NCBI RefSeq assembly: GCF_003259505.1
Contig: NZ_QLLK01000007.1
Location: 1-64,000 of the forward strand
Reading direction: 5' to 3'
Length of the DNA: 64,000 nt
Origin: Algoriphagus yeomjeoni
GTDB lineage: Bacteria > Bacteroidota > Bacteroidia > Cytophagales > Cyclobacteriaceae
Shown: one piece after another, positions 24,777 through 33,546 of the stretch
Layout of the letters: every line of letters starts with the position of its first letter
Position numbering within the stretch: the stretch's first letter is position 1
The notes under the pieces: generated by a model
Seen by the model: the letters and a program-made list of their open reading frames with translations, nothing else
The model's database searches: none
What the model was told of the DNA's origin: nothing
Program-made: the position numbers and the translations under genes

Positions 24777-25046
24777 TAACACGACGGAAATTGTCAAATA
24801 TGTTTGTAAAGATGACTAAAATGAAAAATTCAGTTGGATTGTATCAGCCTTTTCTTGGAAAAGCCATGTATAGAAATACCTTATTTACTACTCAGTAGAT
24901 CATTTGACCGCTTAGCCAATTATCGCTCTCTATCTTGAACAATTGTTCGTTCATTTGTCTTAAGTCTTTGACTAAAATACCACCAATAAAATCTCTCTAT
25001 GAATGGGAGAACAGCTTTTTCAAAAGCATCCAACTAACCTATACCA
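24777..25046. other. Intergenic region before TonB-type barrel, with 12-nt palindrome
   Basis: Together with the operator candidates this forms a 328-nt divergent promoter region. It contains a perfect palindrome GAACAATTGTTC (24937-24948), about 100 nt before the barrel gene start, and a weaker ACTACTCAGT repeat near 24891-24900. The palindrome fits GAAC-N4-GTTC, the Gram-positive LexA-box form, but one copy is not enough to claim an SOS site in this phylum. No small gene is supported. Confidence 0.3.
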
Positions 25047-27794
25047 ATGAAATCTTACCTCTACCTATTACTATTTTTTCTATTTGCTGTACCCAACCTT
25101 TCGGCCCAAACTTATTCCATAAAAGGAAGAGTAAAACAAGCCGGTACAGAAATCACCATTCCGAACGCAACCATTTTACTTCAAAATTTACCAGATTCAA
25201 TTCAGGTAGATGGTATGATTTCGGATTTGGATGGTGAGTTTGAGATTACAAACGTCAAAAATGGCGAGTACCTCCTAAAGATTCAATATTTAGGATATGA
25301 GAACTTATACAGGTCTATCAATGTCACTCAGGATATGGATATAGGTGTGTTAGGTCTGAAAGAGGAAGCTACCGCATTAGACGAAGTAACAATCAGCGCC
25401 AGAAGATCTCAGGGTGAACAAAAAGGAGATACTACGCTATATAATGCTGACGCTTTCAAAACCATGAAAGACGCGAGTGCTCAGACGCTAATTGAAAAAC
25501 TACCCGGCGTGATCTCTCAGGACGGTTCACTGCAAGCACAAGGCGAAGCAATCACACAAGTGTTGGTGGATGGAAAGCCATTTTTTGGAGGTGATGTGAG
25601 AACTGCACTACAAAATCTTCCTGCAGAAGTAATTCAAGGAGTAGAAATATTTGATCAGAAAAGTGATAAGGCATTATTGAGTGGCTTTGATGATGGTGAG
25701 CGAATGAAAACAATCAACATCATCACCAAACCAAATCGTAGAAAAGGAATATTTGGGAAAGCTACAGCAGGATTTGGAACCGACGATCGCTACTTAGCGG
25801 GTGCAAGTGTCAATTCGTTCAACGAAGATCAGCGAATCACAATCACAGGACTTAGTAATAACATCAATGTTTTGGACTACTCCAGTGATGCAAATATCCA
25901 AAGCAATAACCGACCTCAAAACGGCATAGTAAACACCAATATCCTTGGAATAAACTACTCGGACAATTGGGGTGAAAAAATAAAAATCAGTGGAAGCTAC
26001 CAGTATAATCACAGAAAAAACACGAATGAATCAAGTCTAATCCGAGAATATGTAACAAGTGCCAATTCCGGCCAAATCTATACGGAAGACAGCCGCGAGA
26101 CACGAACCAGACAAGATCATCGATTTGACATGAGGTTGGAATATAACATCAATGAAAACAATAGAATCTTATACCGTCCTCGTTTTTCTGCAAGCTTCGA
26201 AAATGAAAACTCAGGATTCTTTGGGGAGAGTGTAAATGCTGAAGGGCCTCTTAACCAAACTGAAAATATTCGCACAGCCGAAAACGAGGACTATGACATG
26301 TTTCATCGATTGTTTTATAGCCATAAGTTCAGTAAGGAAGGGAGAACAATAACCCTCAGCGCAAATACGGGCAGTCATGGAAACAACGACAACGCGCTGA
26401 GAACAGCTACAAATATTTATTTTCAACCCGATGAGCGTTCCGAAATCATCAATCAGAACATTACCCGTGATCGCAATGGGTACGATTGGGAAACAGGAAT
26501 TTCTTACACCGAACCTCTAGGGAAAAATGGTCAGATGGAATTGGAATACGAAGTTGGCAATAGATTTAACGATTCTGATCAATTGACTTTTGATATTTTG
26601 AATGATGATATCAGTAATCCAAATTTAGAGCTTGACACCGCCTTAAGTAATTCATTTGAAAGTAAATACCTCAGACATGAAGTAGAGCTAGGGTATCAGT
26701 ATCAATTGGAGAAATTGAAGTTTCAAGCAGAATTGCAATATCAGAATGCTAACCTTAATAATGATCAGCTTTTCCCTGCGGTAGGCACAATAGATAGAAC
26801 CTTCGAAAGCTTTATGCCTACCATCAGATTTGATTATACGATATCGCCTACGACTAACTTCGAGATAGATTACGATACTGACGTGGACGCACCTTCGGTG
26901 GGTCAACTGCAAAACGTAATAGATAACTCAAATCCTCTGCAATTAAGAACAGGTAACCCAAACTTAGATCAGTCCTATTCCAACAGAATCAGATTCAGAT
27001 TTCGCAGTAACAACCCTGAAAATGACCGTTCTTGGTTCGTTTTTGCTCAGTATAACCTGACAGAAAACGCTGTGTCAAACAGTACCTTTACCGCTGAAGA
27101 AGCAACAGAATTGCCAGGTGGGATTATTTTGGAAAAAGGCTCTCAACTATTCAGACCAGTAAATTTAGACGGGTATAAAGACTTTAGATCTTGGGTGAGT
27201 TATGGTATTCCACTTGACTTTGTCAAATCAAACTTTAACATCAACGGGGGTTTCAGCAATACAAAAAGACCTGGGATGGTAAACAACCAGATAAGTTTTA
27301 ATAACTCTCAACGAATCAGTACTGGGATTTCTTTAAGTAGTAATATTTCAGATCAGGTTGACTTTAATATTTCCACTCGTTTTTCATTTAATAATGTGGA
27401 AAACACGCTAAATGAAAGCCTGAACAACAACTTTTACAACCAGCGCTCTAGGTTGAACCTTAGTTGGATTATTTGGGAGGGTTTTGTTTACAGACTGGAT
27501 GTAAATCATCAATTAAACTCTGGACTCTCTGAAGGCTTCGATGCTAATGTAGTATTGATGAATATGAGTTTAGGTAAAAAAGTATTTGCAAATCAGCGTG
27601 GAGAAATTTCATTGAGCGTTTACGATTTACTCGGCCAAAATAGAAGTGTGTACAGAAATGTCACTGATGCTTTTGTAGAAGATGGGCAAAACAATGTGAT
27701 GCAACGCTACTTTATGCTATCCTTCACATATAATATCCGTCATTTCAACAAAGGAACGGATATGGATGACTACAACGAACTCTATAACAATTAA
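25047..27794 (+). CDS. TonB-receptor-type outer-membrane barrel protein
   Basis: This 915-residue exported protein has a signal ending at LSAQ. A carboxypeptidase-regulatory-like beta-sandwich (about 22-110; YSIKGRVKQAG, NGEYLLKIQYLGYE) is followed by a plug domain (about 130-230; LIEKLPGVISQDG, VLVDGKPFFGGDVRTALQNLPAEVI). A long outer-membrane barrel follows (OMP_b-brl_3 family; GNPNLDQSYSNRIRF, and many Asn-rich loops). No SusD-like partner is next to it and the N-terminus lacks a TonB box I can identify, so it belongs to the OMP_b-brl_3 type rather than a classic SusC. Ligand unknown. The gene is followed by an intrinsic terminator. Confidence 0.85.
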   Translation: MKSYLYLLLFFLFAVPNLSAQTYSIKGRVKQAGTEITIPNATILLQNLPDSIQVDGMISDLDGEFEITNVKNGEYLLKIQYLGYENLYRSINVTQDMDIGVLGLKEEATALDEVTISARRSQGEQKGDTTLYNADAFKTMKDASAQTLIEKLPGVISQDGSLQAQGEAITQVLVDGKPFFGGDVRTALQNLPAEVIQGVEIFDQKSDKALLSGFDDGERMKTINIITKPNRRKGIFGKATAGFGTDDRYLAGASVNSFNEDQRITITGLSNNINVLDYSSDANIQSNNRPQNGIVNTNILGINYSDNWGEKIKISGSYQYNHRKNTNESSLIREYVTSANSGQIYTEDSRETRTRQDHRFDMRLEYNINENNRILYRPRFSASFENENSGFFGESVNAEGPLNQTENIRTAENEDYDMFHRLFYSHKFSKEGRTITLSANTGSHGNNDNALRTATNIYFQPDERSEIINQNITRDRNGYDWETGISYTEPLGKNGQMELEYEVGNRFNDSDQLTFDILNDDISNPNLELDTALSNSFESKYLRHEVELGYQYQLEKLKFQAELQYQNANLNNDQLFPAVGTIDRTFESFMPTIRFDYTISPTTNFEIDYDTDVDAPSVGQLQNVIDNSNPLQLRTGNPNLDQSYSNRIRFRFRSNNPENDRSWFVFAQYNLTENAVSNSTFTAEEATELPGGIILEKGSQLFRPVNLDGYKDFRSWVSYGIPLDFVKSNFNINGGFSNTKRPGMVNNQISFNNSQRISTGISLSSNISDQVDFNISTRFSFNNVENTLNESLNNNFYNQRSRLNLSWIIWEGFVYRLDVNHQLNSGLSEGFDANVVLMNMSLGKKVFANQRGEISLSVYDLLGQNRSVYRNVTDAFVEDGQNNVMQRYFMLSFTYNIRHFNKGTDMDDYNELYNN

Positions 27795-27796
27795 TA

Positions 27797-27832
27797 AAAT
27801 GGCTGGTGGATAATCCATCAGCCATTATTTTT
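27797..27832 (+). terminator. Intrinsic terminator after the barrel gene
   Basis: AATGGCTGGTGGA (27797-27809) pairs with TCCATCAGCCATT (27813-27825), one mismatch, loop of three, followed by a T-rich tract to 27832. It lies 3 nt after the barrel stop and 5 nt before the stop of the convergent Cys-rich gene. Confidence 0.8.
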
Positions 27833-27837
27833 TCTGC

Positions 27838-28176
27838 TTATTCTAGCATAGTTTGACATTCAGCTATACATGCTCTACATGCCTCTGCACATTTAATGCA
27901 GGCTTCATGATCATGATTTTCGCATTCCTTTGCACAATGATAGCATGCATCTATGCATTGCTGCATATGAATTGCTCTATCTAAAGGACTTCTCTTGGAC
28001 GAAGCAATACAATCCTTGCAAGCATCAATACATCTTTCACACATTTTGATACAATCCTGCATTCCAGCGTGATTTCTGCATGATGCTATACACTTAGTAC
28101 AGGCTTCTATACAACTTTCAAATGTCATGATAAAGTTATTTTTTACCATCGTTGCTGAGTTCATAAGAATTCTCAT
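27838..28176 (-). CDS. Four-helix-bundle copper-binding protein (DUF326/Csp-like)
   Basis: The 112-residue protein has 18 cysteines arranged in helical spacings of three and four (ESCIEACTKCIASC, CERCIDACKDC, CIKCAEACRACIAEC). That is the pattern of DUF326 and of copper storage proteins, which line a four-helix bundle with Cys thiols and hold many Cu(I) ions. No signal peptide is evident, so it should be cytosolic (Csp3-like location). The true start may be the internal ATG that gives MTFESCIEAC (28128), since the first 16 residues look unlike a helix bundle. It is probably monocistronic. Copper binding is family knowledge, not shown by this sequence alone. Confidence 0.85.
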   Translation of the reverse strand: MRILMNSATMVKNNFIMTFESCIEACTKCIASCRNHAGMQDCIKMCERCIDACKDCIASSKRSPLDRAIHMQQCIDACYHCAKECENHDHEACIKCAEACRACIAECQTMLE

Positions 28177-28486
28177 TTGGTTGAAGAAATGATTTATTTA
28201 AGTCAGAAGACTAGCTTCGATTTACTTTTTAATGATATAATCTTAAACAAATCAATTTGGTTTTATACCAATTACTTTTCAAAAAACTTGCCATTCAAAA
28301 ACAGACTATATAGGCTTCTAAAGGAGTTCTTTGATTAAAAATTACTGAACATTAATTCTAGTTGAGGTATAATATTCTCAGTTTGGTGAAGTCCGGTACA
28401 TGGAATTTCAGTTAATAAAAAGGGATCTCCGAAACTTTTCTGAGTGAATTTCAATTTGCTTACTAATTAATAAACAATCACCTGTT
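28177..28486. other. Intergenic region between divergent genes
   Basis: This is a 310-nt AT-rich divergent gap between the Cys-rich copper protein and the oxidoreductase. I see no open frame, no clear TAnnTTTG element and no hairpin worth naming. Confidence 0.4.
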
Positions 28487-29479
28487 TTGAAAACAAACCT
28501 ACCCTATTCTATACTTGACCTTGCGATTATCCGTGAGGATTACGATGCCAAAGATGCCTACGGCCGAAGTCTGCAAGTAGCCCAAAAAGCAGAAGAGCTA
28601 GGATATACCCGAATGTGGCTCGCTGAGCATCACAACATGGCAAATGTCGGCAGCTCTTCTCCCCAAATTTTGATAGGCTACTTAGCTAACGGCACTTCCA
28701 AAATCCGCTTAGGATCTGGAGGCATCATGCTCCCTAACCACAGTCCGTTGATCATCGCGGAGCAATTTGGAACATTGGCTACACTTTACCCAAACCGAAT
28801 TGACCTTGGACTTGGAAGAGCGCCAGGCACCGATCAGACAACTGCATCTGCATTGCGAAGAGGCAGACACGAATCTGTGCAAGAATTCCCAAGTGATTTG
28901 GAAGATTTGAAACGGTATTTTTCTGAAGAAAATATCGATTCGAAAGTTCGAGCATTTCCCGCAGAAGGACTAGACGTCCCCATTTATCTATTGGGCTCAA
29001 GTATGAGTAGTGCAGTGCTAGCTTCGCAAAAGGGATTACCCTATGCATTTGCCAGTCACTTCGCTCCAGGCTATTTGATCAATGCTTCCAAATACTATCG
29101 GGAAAACTTCAAGCCTTCTGAAAACTTGCAAACTCCTTACTTCATCTCCTGTGTGAATGTAATCGCTGCGGATACTGAGGAGGAAGCCCATTATTTAGCG
29201 ACTTCATTTTACCAAACTGCTTTGGGAATCATTCGTGGTAAATCTTATCCAATGAAAAAGCCAGTGAAAAGTATGGAAGGCATCTGGTCTGAGCCAGAAG
29301 CCGCTGCTATCCAGAATATGATGGCCTGTACGTTTATTGGTACAAAAGAATCACTTAAACCTCAATTTGAAAGCTTCTTCAAGCAAGTGGAAGTAGATGA
29401 GCTGATGGTTTCAACGAATATTTATGACCCCGAAAAACGATTGAGATCCTTGGAGATTACAGCTGAAGTTTTAGGTTAA
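28487..29479 (+). CDS. LLM-class flavin-dependent oxidoreductase, TTG start
   Basis: The product is 330 residues, a luciferase-like monooxygenase of the MsnO8/YhbW-type subgroup. Family marks: [16 protein letters not shown] at the start, [27 protein letters not shown] and [13 protein letters not shown]. The enzymes use reduced FMN; the physiological substrate is generally unknown. The only start that keeps the conserved N-terminus is TTG at 28487, because the next in-frame Met is inside the conserved RMWLAEHH segment and no upstream in-frame ATG exists. It is followed by a bidirectional terminator shared with the convergent tex gene. Confidence 0.85.
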   Translation: MKTNLPYSILDLAIIREDYDAKDAYGRSLQVAQKAEELGYTRMWLAEHHNMANVGSSSPQILIGYLANGTSKIRLGSGGIMLPNHSPLIIAEQFGTLATLYPNRIDLGLGRAPGTDQTTASALRRGRHESVQEFPSDLEDLKRYFSEENIDSKVRAFPAEGLDVPIYLLGSSMSSAVLASQKGLPYAFASHFAPGYLINASKYYRENFKPSENLQTPYFISCVNVIAADTEEEAHYLATSFYQTALGIIRGKSYPMKKPVKSMEGIWSEPEAAAIQNMMACTFIGTKESLKPQFESFFKQVEVDELMVSTNIYDPEKRLRSLEITAEVLG

Positions 29480-29512
29480 ATTCCTATCGACAGATCGTTA
29501 CCATATATAAGC

Positions 29513-29550
29513 AAAAAACCCAGAGACTTAAATCCCTGGGTTTTATTTTT
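29513..29550. terminator. Bidirectional intrinsic terminator
   Basis: AAAACCCAGAGA (29515-29526) pairs with TCCCTGGGTTTT (29533-29544), one mismatch. On the plus strand a T-rich tract follows; on the minus strand a T6 run follows. It therefore can end both the oxidoreductase and the convergent tex transcript. Confidence 0.8.
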
Positions 29551-29623
29551 TGCAAATCCTTCCGCGCCTTCTCTGCGCTCCTGATAGCTACGGGACTCAG
29601 CGTGCGTAGCGGCTAAAGAAAGA

Positions 29624-31870
29624 TCAACCTCCAAACTTTCCTTTCAATGCAGCCAGTTTATCAGCCATTGAGCCTTCTGGTTCTTTTCTCTCCTGTTTAG
29701 AAGCTGGTCTTTTTTCCATCTTCTTTCCGCGTTCCGCAAAAGGATCTGACTTCATACTCAGCCCAACCCGCTTGCGGGGGATGTCGATTTCCATCACTGT
29801 CACTTGCACTTTTTGATTGACAGAGACGATCTCATTCGGATCTTTTACAAAACGATCTGCCAAATGACTCAAGTGCACCAATCCATCCTGGTGAACTCCC
29901 ACATCCACAAATGCTCCAAAAGCCGTGATATTCGTCACCACACCCGGAAGCTTCATCCCTACTTTCAGATCAGACATACTATTCACTGATTCTTCAAATG
30001 CAAAAACTTCGAAACTCTCACGAGGATCACGTCCCGGCTTGGCAAGTTCTTCCAAAATATCCTGAAGTGTAGGTAAACCTACCGCTTCAGACACATAGTT
30101 CTTCAATGAAATTCTATTTCTCAAATCCTCCGAACTCATCAAATCAGAAACTGTTGCATTTACATCTTTAGCCATTTGCTCGACCAATGCATAGCGTTCT
30201 GGGTGAACAGCGGAGGAATCCAGTGGATGTTTGGCTTTACTGATTCTCAAGAAACCTGCCGCTTGCTCAAATGCCTTATCGCCTAACCTTGGCACTTTTT
30301 TCAGTTGCGCTCGACTCTTGAATGGTCCATTTTCATTCCTAAACTCAATAATATTTTGAGCCAAAGTTGGGCCCAAACCTGACACATAAGTCAGCAATTG
30401 CTTGGAAGCAAGATTCACTTCCACACCTACTCCGTTTACTGCGGACATCACGGTATCATCCAGTGCGTTTTTCAAAGCATTCTGATCCACATCATGCTGG
30501 TATTGACCCACACCTATGGACTTGGGATCGATTTTCACCAGTTCAGCCAAGGGATCCATTAATCTACGACCAATAGAAACGGCTCCTCTCACGGTCAAGT
30601 CCAGATCAGGAAACTCTTCCCTAGCTACATCTGAAGCAGAATAAATAGAAGCTCCAGATTCATTGACCATTGTCACGATGACCGATTTTGGTAAGCCAAG
30701 CCCTTTCACAAAAGCTTCTGTTTCCCGACCTGCAGTTCCATTTCCAATTGCGATAGCTTCGATTTTAAACTTCTCCACCAAACCCTTCACATTCATCGCA
30801 GCTTCCTGACTTCTGCGGTTGGCTTCATGGGGAAAAATAGCTTCGTAATGTAAAAATTGACCTTGGGGACCAAGACAAACCAACTTGCATCCTGTTCGAA
30901 AACCTGGGTCAATTGCCATCACCGACTTCTCTCCCAAAGGTGCTCCTAACAGAAGTTGACGGAGATTTTCAGTAAAAACTTTGATCGCCTCCTCGTCGGC
31001 TTTGCGCTTGGTAAGCAGACGAACTTCCGTTTCCATACTTGGCTTAAGCAATCTTTTGTAGCAATCTTTGATCGCCAAACGCACTTGCTCCACAGAAGTA
31101 TTTGCAGCATCGGCTAAGATCATTTTCTCCATCTGATAGATTGCGGAAGCTTCTTCAGGCACCGAATCCAGCATTAAAAAAAGTTCTTTTTCCCCTCTTC
31201 TCATCGCCAGCACACGGTGGGAAGGAGCTGTTTTTATAGGCTCAGACCATTCGAAATAGTCTTTGTATTTGATCGCTTCTTCTTCCTTCCCCGGCAATAC
31301 TTTCGAGGAAAAAACTCCTTCATCAAGAAATAGCTTTCGCATCTTTTCTCTCAATTCAGCCTTTTCATTGATCCATTCGGCTATGATATCACGAGCGCCT
31401 TGAAGGGCTTCTTCGGATGAATTCACTTCTTTGGCGGCATCTACAAACTTCTCAGCCTCAGCCTCAAGATTAATAGATTTCTGTTCAAAAATCTGCTCTG
31501 CAAGTGGCTCAAGTCCTTTTTCTCTTGCGATGGTCGCCTTCGTTCTACGCTTAGGTTTGTACGGCAAATAGATATCTTCCAGCTTTGACATAGTCTCAGC
31601 TGATTCTACTTTATCTTTCAATTCCCGTGTTAATTTCCCTTGCTCTTCGATTGACTTAAGCACTGCTTCTTTTCGCTTCGCCAGCTCACGAAGTTGTAAA
31701 ACTCGATCACGAATCGCCGCTACCTGCACCTCATCCAACTCGCCTGTAGCTTCTTTTCGATATCGGGAAATAAAAGGGACTGTGCCACCTTCGTCCAATA
31801 GTTTCACAGTAGCATCTACCTGAGAAGGTTTTACTTGGAGTTCAGCGGCTATTTGTACTTCGTAATTCAT
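29624..31870 (-). CDS. tex: Tex-family RNA-binding transcription accessory protein
   Basis: From ATG 31870 the product is 748 residues (the frame opens at 31888). Tex architecture is intact: an N-terminal helical domain with VPFISRYRKEATGELDE, a YqgF/RNase H-like core (VMAIDPGFRTGCKLVCLG), helix-hairpin-helix motifs (SKQLLTYVSGLGPTLAQNI, FKSRAQLKKVPRLGDKAFEQAAGFLRI), and a C-terminal S1 RNA-binding domain (about 640-710; GVVTNITAFGAFVDVGVHQDGLVHLSHL). The family is near-universal and influences transcription and RNA handling. It stands alone and ends with the bidirectional terminator near 29530. The C-terminus carries a basic/Lys-rich tail, usual in this phylum. Confidence 0.95.
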   Translation of the reverse strand: MNYEVQIAAELQVKPSQVDATVKLLDEGGTVPFISRYRKEATGELDEVQVAAIRDRVLQLRELAKRKEAVLKSIEEQGKLTRELKDKVESAETMSKLEDIYLPYKPKRRTKATIAREKGLEPLAEQIFEQKSINLEAEAEKFVDAAKEVNSSEEALQGARDIIAEWINEKAELREKMRKLFLDEGVFSSKVLPGKEEEAIKYKDYFEWSEPIKTAPSHRVLAMRRGEKELFLMLDSVPEEASAIYQMEKMILADAANTSVEQVRLAIKDCYKRLLKPSMETEVRLLTKRKADEEAIKVFTENLRQLLLGAPLGEKSVMAIDPGFRTGCKLVCLGPQGQFLHYEAIFPHEANRRSQEAAMNVKGLVEKFKIEAIAIGNGTAGRETEAFVKGLGLPKSVIVTMVNESGASIYSASDVAREEFPDLDLTVRGAVSIGRRLMDPLAELVKIDPKSIGVGQYQHDVDQNALKNALDDTVMSAVNGVGVEVNLASKQLLTYVSGLGPTLAQNIIEFRNENGPFKSRAQLKKVPRLGDKAFEQAAGFLRISKAKHPLDSSAVHPERYALVEQMAKDVNATVSDLMSSEDLRNRISLKNYVSEAVGLPTLQDILEELAKPGRDPRESFEVFAFEESVNSMSDLKVGMKLPGVVTNITAFGAFVDVGVHQDGLVHLSHLADRFVKDPNEIVSVNQKVQVTVMEIDIPRKRVGLSMKSDPFAERGKKMEKRPASKQERKEPEGSMADKLAALKGKFGG

Positions 31871-31939
31871 ATTAATAAGAAAATTCAATGCTTAATTTAG
31901 GATGCAAGGTAATGGTCATTTTGGAGACAAAAAGAATGA

Positions 31940-31986
31940 AATGTGAGACTTGTCACTAAGCGACTGGGAATGTGAGACTAATTTTG
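31940..31986 (+). promoter_or_regulatory. Direct repeat plus TAnnTTTG element upstream of methyltransferase
   Basis: AATGTGAGACT occurs at 31940-31950 and again at 31969-31979, a perfect 11-nt direct repeat with 29-nt spacing. The second copy runs into TAATTTTG (31979-31986), an exact match to the -7 consensus TAnnTTTG. The ATG follows at 32023. The repeat pair placed over a promoter could be a regulator site, but no regulator is known. Confidence 0.35.
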
Positions 31987-32022
31987 AGTTAAAATTCTGC
32001 AAAACCCAACTTACTATTCAAA

Positions 32023-32682
32023 ATGGAAAAGCTAAATAAAAAGGATCATTGGGAGAATATATATCAAACCAAAAATTTCAAAGAAGTCAGTTGGTTTCAG
32101 GAAAAACCTGAAACTTCTTTAGCATTTCTTAATAAACTTAAAGTCCCTCTAGATGCTAAGATTATTGATTGTGGAGGAGGTGACAGTTATTTTGTAGACA
32201 ACTTACTATCCCTAGGTTACCGAGATATTACTATACTAGACATATCAGAAAAAGCTATTTCAAAAGCCAAACAACGGCTTGGTGATCAAGCTAATAAAGT
32301 AAAATGGGTAGTCGCAGATGTGACTGCTTTTCAACCAGAGGAAAAATATGATTTCTGGCATGATAGAGCCGTTTTTCATTTTCTCAGCCCAGAAGAGGTG
32401 GGTAGTTATCTTAGTAACGTCCAAGCAAACCTTAACCCAAATGGCTACCTAGTCGTAGGGACTTTTTCTGAAAATGGTCCGAACAAATGCAGCGGAATTC
32501 AAGTACAACAGTATTCTGAAAATAGGCTAAGCGATGTAATAGGTAAATATCTTGAAAAATTATTTTGTCTTACAGTCGATCACCTAACCCCATCGAAATC
32601 TATTCAAAACTTTGTGTTTTGCAGCTTTCAAAAGCAGATGAGTAACTCTATTCATGTTTCCTTTCAAAATCTTTTACAATAG
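32023..32682 (+). CDS. Class I SAM-dependent methyltransferase
   Basis: The protein is 219 residues. The SAM-binding glycine loop is IIDCGGGDSYFVD near residue 46, the acidic end of strand 2 is ITILDISEKAI and the strand 4 motif is WVVADVTAF; FWHDRAVFHF follows. The layout fits the Methyltransf_25/11 type small-molecule enzymes often annotated only as SAM-dependent methyltransferase. The substrate is unknown. It begins with the typical KKDHWENIYQTKNFKEVSWFQ opening seen in tellurite- or thiopurine-methyltransferase-like proteins. A hairpin (32685-32719) follows directly after the stop. Confidence 0.85.
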   Translation: MEKLNKKDHWENIYQTKNFKEVSWFQEKPETSLAFLNKLKVPLDAKIIDCGGGDSYFVDNLLSLGYRDITILDISEKAISKAKQRLGDQANKVKWVVADVTAFQPEEKYDFWHDRAVFHFLSPEEVGSYLSNVQANLNPNGYLVVGTFSENGPNKCSGIQVQQYSENRLSDVIGKYLEKLFCLTVDHLTPSKSIQNFVFCSFQKQMSNSIHVSFQNLLQ

Positions 32683-32684
32683 CC

Positions 32685-32719
32685 AGAATCTTCGAGGTTA
32701 ATAAAACCTCAAAGATTCT
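32685..32719. repeat. Near-perfect hairpin between methyltransferase and thioredoxin genes
   Basis: AGAATCTTCGAGGTT (32685-32699) pairs with AACCTCAAAGATTCT (32705-32719), 14 of 15 positions, loop of five. No T-tract follows, so termination is doubtful. The continuing CAAATCATAAATCGTAATTC (32731-32750) is the kind of word repeat seen in other gaps of this window. Confidence 0.6.
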
Positions 32720-32754
32720 CGAATACTTCGCAAATCATAAATCGTAATTCAAAA

Positions 32755-33342
32755 ATGAGTATAGATTGGAAAAAAGAAATCAAAAGCTGGGGAATCATGC
32801 TCAGCGTAGTCGCATTTTTATACTTCACCGGACTTTTGCCCGTAATAATAGGCGGTCTACAATCCGTGATTCTTTCCACTGGTTTGATAAAACCTAAGCT
32901 CGAAATCCCTGATCTCACGGATCAACAATTCGATTATCGAGGCAAGTTTTTGACATTTGAAGGTGAGCAAATCAACTTGGAAAGCTACCGAGGCAAAACA
33001 CTTTTCATCAATCTTTGGGCTTCTTGGTGTGGGCCCTGCCGCGCGGAAATGCCACATATTTCCGAACTATATAAGTCAGTTCAAGATGAACCTGATTTAG
33101 AGTTTCTGATGATTGGGATTGATAATGACATCAAAAAAAGCGCTGGCTTTTTAGAAGGGAAAAGCTGGGCCTTTCCGACTGCACATGCCAGCTTCGGTCT
33201 AAATCAAAGTTTGCAAAGCCAATCTATCCCAACTACGTTGGTGGTAAGTCCTGAAGGAAAAATTGTTTTTTATCAAGAAGGAATGAGCAATTTTAATACG
33301 GATGAGTTTCGGGAGTTTTTGAAAAACCAATCCAAAGAATAA
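32755..33342 (+). CDS. Membrane-anchored thioredoxin-like protein (TlpA/ResA type)
   Basis: The 195-residue protein has one N-terminal transmembrane helix (about 12-35) and a thioredoxin domain with redox motif Cys92-Gly-Pro-Cys95 (WASWCGPCRAEMPH). The cis-Pro segment is SIPTTLVV. The insertion after the active site helix fits TlpA/ResA-type thiol oxidoreductases that act in the periplasm, for example in cytochrome c maturation or disulfide reduction. Its partner is not apparent nearby, although a cytochrome c-bearing lipoprotein is encoded at 1965-4628. A terminator follows at 33394. Confidence 0.88.
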   Translation: MSIDWKKEIKSWGIMLSVVAFLYFTGLLPVIIGGLQSVILSTGLIKPKLEIPDLTDQQFDYRGKFLTFEGEQINLESYRGKTLFINLWASWCGPCRAEMPHISELYKSVQDEPDLEFLMIGIDNDIKKSAGFLEGKSWAFPTAHASFGLNQSLQSQSIPTTLVVSPEGKIVFYQEGMSNFNTDEFREFLKNQSKE

Positions 33343-33393
33343 GAATGCGGATCATTAATTCTGATAGTAAAAAGATCGGAATGCTCAACATGT

Positions 33394-33416
33394 AATGACT
33401 ATCTGTCATTTTTTTT
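33394..33416 (+). terminator. Short hairpin with T8
   Basis: AATGAC (33394-33399) pairs with GTCATT (33405-33410), followed by a run of T up to 33416. The stem is short (six pairs), but its place 50 nt after the thioredoxin stop suits an intrinsic terminator. It separates that gene from the ATPase operon. Confidence 0.55.
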
Positions 33417-33546
33417 ATAATTTATCGTTTTCCAAAAGGTTAACTACCTAATCAAATCAGGTAACTGAAACTTTCTCAGAAAACAGAAATTAACTAGGGT
33501 TTTTCAACTCATTTTTCTTTTTCTTTGACTTCCATTGTCTGCATCT

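Noticed and set aside
24937..24948. SOS (LexA) box GAACAATTGTTC near the S24 repressor
   Set aside because: It matches the Gram-positive LexA form but stands once, closer to the barrel gene than to the repressor, and Bacteroidota boxes are not established by this pattern. Kept only as a palindrome.
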